From contig CALBTA010000110.1 in assembly GCA_937967755.1 (NCBI GenBank), positions 1 through 6,810 on the forward strand: a stretch of 6,810 nt of DNA. Reading direction: 5' to 3'. Position 1 is the stretch's first letter, and each line of letters opens with the position of its first letter. The notes under the pieces are model-generated. The model did not search any database, had not been told where the DNA came from, and was given only the letters and a program-made list of their open reading frames with translations. A program made the translations under genes and the position numbers. This document shows positions 1 through 4,960 of the stretch, one piece after another. The stretch is from an uncultured Planctomycetaceae bacterium (GTDB lineage: Bacteria > Planctomycetota > Planctomycetia > Pirellulales > Pirellulaceae).

Positions 1-112
1 GGAACTGTTGATCGCTGATAAGGTTGGCGCGTGAGACTTTGAGAAACCGAATTGGGATATCGTCTGGCGGCAGTTCAAGAAAAAAAAGGAATCGTACTAC
101 GCGCTGTGGGCG

Positions 113-1504
113 ATGGTCCCGTTGTTCCTGCTGGCCATCTTCGCTCCGGCCATCGCCTCGAACCAGCCGTTCATCTTCTTCGATGACGGCAAGGTGCTGT
201 TTCCTTGGTTCCGCAGCTTGTTCCATTCGCAGCAGCCGGTTGACTTCCTTTACAACATGGCCCTGCTGGGTTTCATCCCGTGGATGATCTTGGCGGTGGC
301 GACGAATTTCATCATGAAAAGCCGCGGGGCTCCCGGCCGCCGCCGCGTTTCGATCATCGCGGCCCAGTTCGTCGCAATCACGCTGGGCTTGTGCATCTTA
401 TTCCTGGCCCTGGGGATTCAACGCATCGATCCCGAGCAGCGGGTCGACTTCTTTTTCAAGATGGTTCTCATCGGCTTGATCCCCTGGGTGATCTCCGCCG
501 GCGTGACGGACTTCATTCTGAAACGCCTGGACTTCTCAGGTGTTCGCAGGGTGATGATTGCGGCTGGGCAGTTTGTTGTGATCACGGGCGTACTGTGCGC
601 TGTTTTCATGCTTCTGGGCATCCAGGGAATCAACCTCGCGCCCACCAACCGCTACGCCCAGCGGACGTTTGTGGAAGAGCAATTCGAATCCAAAGGGCAG
701 CGATATGGCTACTACCCGTTGATCAACTTTGGCCCGAACGAAATTGATACGCCATCGAAGTTCAAACCACCCGGCTATAGCAAAGCTGAAGAGAAAGCAG
801 GAAAGGCGAACTGGAAGGACATCAACGATGGCAACACCCATTGGCTGGGGACGGATGATTCGGGTCGCGATATTCTCGTCCGCCTGATTTATGGCACGCG
901 GATCTCGATGAGCGTCGGCTTCGTGGCAGTCGGGCTGTACGTGACGATTGGCATTGTGATTGGGGCGATTGCCGGGTTCTTCGGCGGCACGACCGACATG
1001 CTGATTTCGCGGATCATCGAAATCGTGATGCTGTTCCCGTCGTTCTTTCTGATCCTCACGCTCGTCGCCCTGATCGGCCCCAGCATTTGGGTCATCATGG
1101 TCGTCATCGGGCTAACCGGCTGGCCGCGCATTGCCCGGCTGATCCGCGGCGAAGTGCTGAAGCAGCGGCGGCTGGAATATGTCGAAGCGGCCAAGGCCCT
1201 GGGCGTATCGAACTGGCGGATCGTGTTTTTGCACGTGCTGCCCAACTCGCTCGCCCCCGCGATGGTCGCCGCCCCCTTTGGCGTGGCCGCGGCGATTGTC
1301 ACCGAAGCGGGCCTCAGCCTGCTGGGCTTCGGAGTCCGGCCGCCGACGCCAAGTTGGGGCGGGGTCTTGCAATTGGCATCTTCGCAGTACCAGTACTCCT
1401 GGCTGATCGTCGCCCCGGCCATCGCGATGTTCGTCACGCTGACCACCTTCAACCTCGTCGGCAGCGGAATGCGCGACGCGATGGACCCGCGGCTGCGAAT
1501 TTAG
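113..1504 (+). CDS. Oligopeptide/dipeptide-type ABC transporter permease (DppC/OppC/YejE-like)
   Basis: Inner-membrane permease of a peptide-type (or nickel/microcin-type) ABC importer. The C-terminal half is canonical: HWLGTDDSGRDIL at residues 243-255, the membrane-spanning block that follows, the EAA coupling loop at 358-377 (E358-A-A, G364, I370, LP at 376-377) that docks on the ATPase, and the family ending RDAMDPRLR. Residues 43-180 hold two copies of a two-helix membrane unit that ordinary family members (about 300 residues) lack, which explains much of the 463-residue length. The start is uncertain. ATG 113 is the first start codon in this frame after the stop at 32-34, but codons 35-112 read like a normal cytoplasmic N-tail (DFEKPNWDIVWRQF, then four Lys) running into the first membrane helix. 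A GTG at 31-33 with AAGG at 20-23 is well placed but out of frame, so an indel or sequencing error near 31-35 is likely. The ATPase gene follows after an unusually long gap. The substrate cannot be read from the sequence. Confidence 0.93.
   Translation: MVPLFLLAIFAPAIASNQPFIFFDDGKVLFPWFRSLFHSQQPVDFLYNMALLGFIPWMILAVATNFIMKSRGAPGRRRVSIIAAQFVAITLGLCILFLALGIQRIDPEQRVDFFFKMVLIGLIPWVISAGVTDFILKRLDFSGVRRVMIAAGQFVVITGVLCAVFMLLGIQGINLAPTNRYAQRTFVEEQFESKGQRYGYYPLINFGPNEIDTPSKFKPPGYSKAEEKAGKANWKDINDGNTHWLGTDDSGRDILVRLIYGTRISMSVGFVAVGLYVTIGIVIGAIAGFFGGTTDMLISRIIEIVMLFPSFFLILTLVALIGPSIWVIMVVIGLTGWPRIARLIRGEVLKQRRLEYVEAAKALGVSNWRIVFLHVLPNSLAPAMVAAPFGVAAAIVTEAGLSLLGFGVRPPTPSWGGVLQLASSQYQYSWLIVAPAIAMFVTLTTFNLVGSGMRDAMDPRLRI
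239..652 (+). repeat. Tandem intragenic duplication of a two-helix membrane unit
   Basis: Permease residues 43-110 (239-442) and 111-180 (443-652) align as a head-to-tail repeat. Both begin VDF, share the core G-x-IPW, and have RRV followed by I-x-A-x-QFV-x-IT, LC and LGIQ. By eye about 34 of 63 aligned residues are identical. Each copy contains two hydrophobic stretches separated by a short basic loop (KSRGAPGRRR and KRLDFSGVRR), so each looks like a membrane hairpin with its loop in the cytoplasm. Four added helices keep the topology of the following canonical permease domain unchanged. The copies have diverged at the protein and DNA level, so this is an old duplication and not an assembly artefact. 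Confidence 0.85.
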
Positions 1505-1534
1505 AAATTCCCGCAAGAAAAGTGTACCAACCGC

Positions 1535-1562
1535 TTGACAGACTAGTGTAAATATGTATAAT
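1535..1562 (+). promoter_or_regulatory. Consensus sigma-70 promoter in the permease-ATPase gap
   Basis: TTGACA at 1535-1540 and TATAAT at 1557-1562 are both exact six-of-six matches to the bacterial housekeeping consensus, with a 16-bp spacer. Transcription would start near 1569-1571, about 55 nt before a good ribosome site and the short ORF at 1629, and about 300 nt before the ATPase gene at 1871. It may drive the short ORF or element, a separate small RNA, or the ATPase gene independently of the permease. The early leader has competing pairings (1574-1578 with 1590-1594, or 1590-1593 with 1597-1600). Confidence 0.7.
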
Positions 1563-1628
1563 ATCCGTTAAGTCCGGGTTATAGGCTCGCCCGGTGCGGG
1601 TAAAACGAATCGAAAAGGGGTGATGGAA

Positions 1629-1739
1629 ATGTCGAAACAACGCAAAAACCGGAACAGTTTTTCACCACCGGGTGGTTCAATGCGCAGCGCGCCGGTTGCA
1701 CAAAGACGTGCAACGCGCAGCGCTTTTGGGGCCCCTTGA
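1629..1739 (+). CDS. Possible short basic peptide of 36 residues (hypothetical)
   Basis: The ORF begins MSKQRKNRNSF and is very rich in Lys and Arg. ATG 1629 lies 6 nt after AAGGGGTG (1615-1622), one of the few Shine-Dalgarno-like sites in the window; ATG 1623 is an in-frame alternative that sits too close to that site. It lies about 60 nt downstream of a consensus promoter. Only the first nine codons precede the inverted-repeat element at 1656; the rest of the frame is translated from that element and stops within it at 1737-1739. I recognise no family. It may be a real small protein, a leader peptide, a small gene interrupted by the element, or noncoding RNA sequence. Confidence 0.25.
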   Translation: MSKQRKNRNSFSPPGGSMRSAPVAQRRATRSAFGAP

Positions 1740-1817
1740 GGCCGAACTTTTGTTGCAAAACCTCGGCTTTCGCGCAGCGCGCGTGTTGCAAAACCTCCAG
1801 CCCCGTGGTGAAAAACT
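1656..1817. repeat. 162-bp inverted-repeat-bounded structured element (MITE-like or structured RNA)
   Basis: Perfect 13-bp inverted ends: AGTTTTTCACCAC at 1656-1668 and its reverse complement at 1805-1817, extended by GGG/CCC after one mismatch. The bases outside the ends are AAC on both sides (1653-1655 and 1818-1820), which could be a 3-bp target duplication. Inside, GCGCAGCGC occurs at 1682, 1715 and 1772, and GTTGCAAAACCTC at 1752 and 1785. Units starting at 1682, 1739 and 1772 have a 33-nt length. Local hairpins include 1695-1701 with 1708-1714 (7 bp), 1741-1745 with 1763-1767 enclosing 1748-1752 with 1756-1760, and 1771-1775 with 1779-1783. It carries no transposase. A small non-autonomous mobile element, a dispersed repeat family or a structured RNA all fit; I cannot choose between them from one copy. 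Confidence 0.5.
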
Positions 1818-1839
1818 AACTTCAAAACTTTCCTTCACG

Positions 1840-1859
1840 GCGCGGGCCGCTGGCCGCGC
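1840..1859 (+). promoter_or_regulatory. GC-rich hairpin just before the ATPase start codon
   Basis: GCGCGG at 1840-1845 pairs with CCGCGC at 1854-1859. CC at 1847-1848 adds two more pairs with GG at 1852-1853 after a one-base bulge, leaving a 3-nt loop. It ends 11 nt before GTG 1871, where a ribosome would bind, and no Shine-Dalgarno sequence is visible there. It might restrict translation of the ATPase. No T-run follows, so a terminator is less likely. Confidence 0.35.
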
Positions 1860-1870
1860 GGCTAGTTGTT

Positions 1871-3742
1871 GTGGCTCTGTTAGAAATCCAAGACCTGCGA
1901 ACCTACTTCCACACCGAAGACGGCGTCGTCAAGGCGGTGGACGATGTTTCGCTGCGCCTGGAGGAAGGGCACACACTGGGGATTGTCGGCGAGTCCGGCT
2001 CGGGCAAGTCGGTCACTTCGCTGTCGATTATGAAGCTGCTGGCCCATTCGGCGAAGATCGAGTCGGGCAGTATCTCGTTCCTCGGGCAAGACCTGGTCCG
2101 CCTACCGGAAGCCGAGATGCGGGAAATCCGCGGCGACGACATCAGCATGATCTTCCAGGAGCCGATGACCTCGCTCAACCCGGTCTTCACCGTCGGCGCT
2201 CAGGTGATGGAAGCGATCATCCTGCACCAGAAGGTTTCCAAAGCCGAAGCTCGCAAGCGCACGATTGAACTGTTCCAAGAGGTCGGCATTCCCGATGCCG
2301 AAGAACGGTTGAACTACTACCCGCACCTGATGTCAGGCGGTCAGAAGCAGCGGGTGATGATCGCGATGGCGTTGAGCTGCAACCCGAAGCTGCTGATCGC
2401 CGACGAACCGACCACGGCGCTCGACGTCACGATTCAGAAACAAATTCTCGACATCATCCGCAACCTCCGCGACGAGCGCGGGATGTCGATCATCTTCATC
2501 ACGCACGATTTGGGGGTGATCGCCGAAATCGCCGACGACGTCGCCGTGATGTTTCAAGGCAAGCTGGTCGAGTACGGCGACATCGTGCAGATTTTCCAGT
2601 CGCCGCAGCACCCTTACACCAAGGGCCTGCTCGCTTGCCGGCCGCAGTTGGAGACGAAGTACCGCCGGCTGCCGACCGTCGATGATTTCATGGACACCGT
2701 CGAAGAAGCCGACGGCGAAGTGAAGGTGATTGAGAAGCAACTCGACGAGCAGCGGTTGGCCGAGTTGATGAACTATGGCAGTGGCCGGTTGCTGCACCCT
2801 AAGAGCGAACTGGCCGAGATGGGCCACCCTTGGGGCGAGTTGGAAGAAAGGACCGGTGCCCGCTGCGTGGCCGAAGGGACCGCGCCGCTGCTGGAGGTCG
2901 ACAACTTGCAAAAGTATTTCCCGATCCGCAAGGGCCTGCTCCGGCGGGTCGTGGGGAACGTGAAGGCCGTTGATGATATCAGCTTTAAGGTTTACAAAGG
3001 GCAAACCCTGGGGCTGGTCGGCGAATCGGGTTGCGGCAAGACGACCGCCGGCCGGGCGATTCTGCGGCTGATCGAACCGACGGGTGGGCGGGTCATGTAC
3101 GAAGGAGTCGACGTCGCGTCGCTGAACAATTATCAGCTTCGCCAGATGCGCCGCCGCTTGCAGATCATCTTTCAGGATCCTTACGGTTCGCTGAACCCGC
3201 GGATGACCGTGGAGTCGGCACTCATCGAACCGATGCGGATTCACGGTATCGGCACGTCGAAGGAAGACCGCGTCGCCCGGGCGGCCGCGCTGCTGGAAGA
3301 AGTTGATTTGCCGGCGGCCCACTTGCGGCGTTACCCTCATGAATTTTCCGGCGGTCAGCGACAACGCATCTGCATCGCCAGGGCGCTGACCGTCGAACCC
3401 CAGTTCATTATTTGCGATGAATCGGTTAGCGCACTGGATGTTTCCGTGCAAGCGCAGGTGTTGAACCTGCTGAACGACTTGCAGGAAAGCCGCGAGCTGA
3501 CCTACATCTTCATCAGCCACGATCTATCGGTGGTAAAATTCATGGCCGACATGATGGCCGTGATGAACGCCGGCAAGATCGTCGAGTTCGGCCCTTCGGA
3601 AAATATCTACGCCAACCCCAAAGAAGCCTACACCCGCCGCCTCATCGACGCGACGCCCAAAGACGACCTCGATCACATTAAAGAATTACGGAATGAGCGC
3701 GAGAGGAAGAGAGCAATAAGAGTTGCTGGAAAGCAAAGTTAG
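1871..3742 (+). CDS. Fused double ATP-binding protein of a peptide-type ABC importer (DppD-DppF / YejF-like)
   Basis: Cytoplasmic motor of the importer, with both ATPase domains in one 623-residue chain. Domain 1 has Walker A GESGSGKS at 40-47, Q-loop Q96, signature MSGGQ at 154-158, Walker B LLIADEP at 174-180 (D178, E179) and H-loop H212. Domain 2 has Walker A GESGCGKT at 384-391, Q435, signature FSGGQ at 492-496, Walker B FIICDES at 512-518 (D516, E517) and H550. Both sites look catalytically complete. HPYTKGLL at 247-254 and the RRLPTV stretch after it are the oligopeptide-family C-terminal signature of domain 1. An acidic linker of about 75 residues then leads to domain 2, which starts near 338. 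The start is GTG 1871, because [13 protein letters not shown] matches the usual family N-terminus; there is no visible Shine-Dalgarno site. The gene is 366 bp from the permease, although such pairs are normally adjacent. The substrate could be peptides, nickel or a microcin-like compound. Confidence 0.96.
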   Translation: MALLEIQDLRTYFHTEDGVVKAVDDVSLRLEEGHTLGIVGESGSGKSVTSLSIMKLLAHSAKIESGSISFLGQDLVRLPEAEMREIRGDDISMIFQEPMTSLNPVFTVGAQVMEAIILHQKVSKAEARKRTIELFQEVGIPDAEERLNYYPHLMSGGQKQRVMIAMALSCNPKLLIADEPTTALDVTIQKQILDIIRNLRDERGMSIIFITHDLGVIAEIADDVAVMFQGKLVEYGDIVQIFQSPQHPYTKGLLACRPQLETKYRRLPTVDDFMDTVEEADGEVKVIEKQLDEQRLAELMNYGSGRLLHPKSELAEMGHPWGELEERTGARCVAEGTAPLLEVDNLQKYFPIRKGLLRRVVGNVKAVDDISFKVYKGQTLGLVGESGCGKTTAGRAILRLIEPTGGRVMYEGVDVASLNNYQLRQMRRRLQIIFQDPYGSLNPRMTVESALIEPMRIHGIGTSKEDRVARAAALLEEVDLPAAHLRRYPHEFSGGQRQRICIARALTVEPQFIICDESVSALDVSVQAQVLNLLNDLQESRELTYIFISHDLSVVKFMADMMAVMNAGKIVEFGPSENIYANPKEAYTRRLIDATPKDDLDHIKELRNERERKRAIRVAGKQS

Positions 3743-3759
3743 ACACCAACCCTTCACCC

Positions 3760-4023
3760 TCAATCCTGCTTATCCATCAGCTTCTTCACCAGGGCGGCGA
3801 CTAGCTCGGGTTTGTCTTCGCTTACCAGGTGATCGATGGTTTCCTTTTTCACGTCGAGCTTTTCGAGGTGCCCGGCGATTCGCTTCCAGTAGGTCTGGCG
3901 TTTTTTGCCTTCGGAGAGGTACAGCTCCGTCACGAACTCCTGCACCTTTTGCAGCGAGATCGCCTCGCGGTTGTCATAGTAATTTTTGATGATCTTCTGT
4001 TGGTATTTGCTGCGCTCGGCCAT
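3760..4023 (-). CDS. Small hypothetical helical protein (87 residues)
   Basis: I do not recognise a named family. The protein starts MAERSKYQQKIIKNYYDNRE, is rich in Lys and Glu, has no signal peptide or membrane segment and contains no Cys, so it is probably a soluble, mostly helical cytoplasmic protein. The middle (VQEFVTELYLSEGKKRQTYW) and the end (ELVAALVKKLMDK) look amphipathic. An in-frame GTG at 4044 would add seven residues, but ATG 4023 is preferred because GAAGGAT lies just upstream of it at the right distance. It converges with the ATPase gene, with only 17 bp between the two stop codons, and diverges from the ferredoxin gene. Codon use resembles its neighbours. It is a good candidate for a lineage-specific conserved protein; a role in nucleic-acid or protein binding would be a guess. 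Confidence 0.75.
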   Translation of the reverse strand: MAERSKYQQKIIKNYYDNREAISLQKVQEFVTELYLSEGKKRQTYWKRIAGHLEKLDVKKETIDHLVSEDKPELVAALVKKLMDKQD

Positions 4024-4028
4024 GGCAG

Positions 4029-4035
4029 ATCCTTC
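4029..4035 (-). promoter_or_regulatory. Shine-Dalgarno site of the small minus-strand gene
   Basis: On the minus strand the sequence is GAAGGAT, ending 5 nt before ATG 4023 (AAGGA to ATG spacing 6 nt). It decides the start of the small gene in favour of ATG 4023 over GTG 4044, and it stands out because most genes in this window have no recognisable site. Confidence 0.6.
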
Positions 4036-4189
4036 ACTCGGCACTTTGAAATTCGCGTAGGCGGGCTATTATCATTCCAGATGCGGGTCTCGCAGTAAAG
4101 ATAAGATCGTCGGACTTAGCGCCGGCCCGCGTCCGTGGTATTTTCTTGGGGGGAATAGGCCTTCCAAAACATCGCAACCCAACTCAGCC

Positions 4190-4579
4190 ATGCCTACCGT
4201 CAAATTCATCAACGAAGACAAAGAGATTGAAGTTCCCGTCGGCACGAACCTTCGCCAGGCCGCATATGACGCCGGCGTGAATGTCTACAAGGGGATCAAC
4301 GGCTTCCTCGAATCGGTCAACAAAACGCCGATCGTCGGGCATTGCCCCGGGTTGGGGATGTGCGCGACCTGTGCCGTGGCGATCACCGCGGGAATGGAAA
4401 ACGCCTCGCCGATGGGTATTCGCGAAGCGGTTCGCTGGAAGGTGCCCGACCATGCGGCGTTTCACTACATCGGTCACGAAGAAACGATGCGGCTCTCCTG
4501 CCAAACCAAAGTGATGGGTGACATGGAAGTCGAAACCGGGCCGGAGTTCAACCTGTTCGGTGATAACTTCTTTAGCTAG
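4190..4579 (+). CDS. [2Fe-2S] ferredoxin (CX5CX2C type)
   Basis: A soluble one-electron carrier of 129 residues. Four Cys ligands are visible: C52, C58 and C61 in HCPGLGMCATC, and C104 in RLSCQTKV. The pattern C-x5-C-x2-C-x42-C and the N-terminal beta-strand plus helix (MPTVKFINEDKEIEVPVGTNLRQAAYDAG) fit the beta-grasp ferredoxin fold. The x5/x2 spacing resembles adrenodoxin-like and bacterial or cyanobacterial CX5CX2C ferredoxins more than plant photosynthetic ones (CX4CX2C). GMENASP after the ligand loop is also typical. About 25 acidic residues follow the last Cys region and the tail ends FNLFGDNFFS. ATG 4190 is the natural start; there is no Shine-Dalgarno site. It is the first gene of a pair with the PII gene, 8 bp apart. 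Its reductase or client enzyme is not in the window. Confidence 0.92.
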   Translation: MPTVKFINEDKEIEVPVGTNLRQAAYDAGVNVYKGINGFLESVNKTPIVGHCPGLGMCATCAVAITAGMENASPMGIREAVRWKVPDHAAFHYIGHEETMRLSCQTKVMGDMEVETGPEFNLFGDNFFS

Positions 4580-4587
4580 GTCGCGCG

Positions 4588-4893
4588 ATGAAACAGATCG
4601 TCGCCGTGGTCAAGCCTTATCTCGCTGAGAAGGTTCTTGATGCGCTGGGCCGCGCGCCGCTGGAGGCCCTTTGTGTTCGCGAAGTCAAAGGCTTCGGGCG
4701 GCAGAAGAGTTACCTCGACGACTACGGCGACAGCGAATACGCCGCGGCGTTTTTGCCGAAGGTCGAAATAACTCTGTGGGTCGACGACGCCCGTAGCGAA
4801 GAAACGATCCGCAAGATCACCGACATCGCCCGCACCGGCCGAATGGGCGACGGCAAAATCATAGTGCTGCCGGCGACCGAAGCGCTTCCGTAG
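4588..4893 (+). CDS. PII-type nitrogen/energy signalling protein (GlnB/GlnK family), short form
   Basis: PII proteins are trimeric cytoplasmic sensors that bind ATP/ADP and 2-oxoglutarate and control nitrogen enzymes, transporters or regulators. Residue numbering matches E. coli GlnB: KGFGRQK at 34-40 opens the T-loop, Y46 and Y51 are both present (Y51 is the uridylylation site in enterobacteria), FLPK is at 55-58, and the B-loop TGRMGDGK is at 83-90. K90 and Q39, which contact nucleotide and 2-oxoglutarate in known structures, are kept. The protein ends IIVLPATEALP at 101 residues; typical members run to about 112 with an R-x-R-TGE C-loop, which is absent. The gene begins 8 bp after the ferredoxin stop and is probably translated from the same transcript. 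No ammonium transporter or glutamine synthetase gene is adjacent, so the target is unknown. Confidence 0.92.
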   Translation: MKQIVAVVKPYLAEKVLDALGRAPLEALCVREVKGFGRQKSYLDDYGDSEYAAAFLPKVEITLWVDDARSEETIRKITDIARTGRMGDGKIIVLPATEALP

Positions 4894-4934
4894 AACGCAG
4901 TTGTACTGCGTTCTAGACGGAGTACCACTCCGTC
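4891..4934. terminator. Two back-to-back perfect hairpins between convergent genes
   Basis: Hairpin 1 pairs 4891-4901 with 4905-4915 (11 bp, 3-nt loop). Hairpin 2 pairs 4916-4923 with 4927-4934 (8 bp, 3-nt loop), with no base between the two. Both have AGT before and ACT after the loop. Hairpin 1 begins on the PII stop codon. The region lies between the PII gene and the convergent hydrolase gene (stop at 4961), so bidirectional termination or 3'-end protection is the likely role. No T-run follows on either strand, so it is not a textbook intrinsic terminator; it may also be a dispersed REP-like repeat. Confidence 0.55.
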
Positions 4935-4960
4935 CTGCAAACTACGCATCGCCTGATAGA

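Noticed and set aside
24..287. Frame starting TTG 24, overlapping the permease
   Set aside because: Arg/Ser-rich out-of-frame translation; the membrane-helix pattern is in the permease frame.
1497..1510. Perfect palindrome GAATTTAGAAATTC over the permease stop codon
   Set aside because: AT-rich with almost no loop and too weak to be a terminator; no further support as a protein-binding site.
1672..2268. Plus-strand frame translating the repeat element into LLQNL / VLQNL repeats
   Set aside because: The 11-residue periodicity only reflects the 33-nt DNA repeats, and the frame runs on out of register into the ATPase gene. Minus-strand frames through the element are equally open, so coding is not supported.
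2333..3520. Long open frame of 395 codons on the minus strand across the ATPase gene
   Set aside because: It lies fully antisense to a gene with complete ABC motifs. Its composition (His/Gln/Arg/Leu-rich, no domains) is typical of the mirror frame of a GC-rich gene.
4045..4072. TTGAAA (4046-4051) and TATTAT (4067-4072) as a promoter for the ferredoxin gene
   Set aside because: The spacer is only 15 bp and the site is over 100 bp from the start. The same bases read as GATAAT on the other strand without a matching -35, so I cannot assign direction.
4111..4146. Hairpin 4111-4115 with 4131-4135 followed by T-rich 4140-4146
   Set aside because: Terminator-like, but the stem is 5 bp with a 15-nt loop and no plus-strand gene ends before it.
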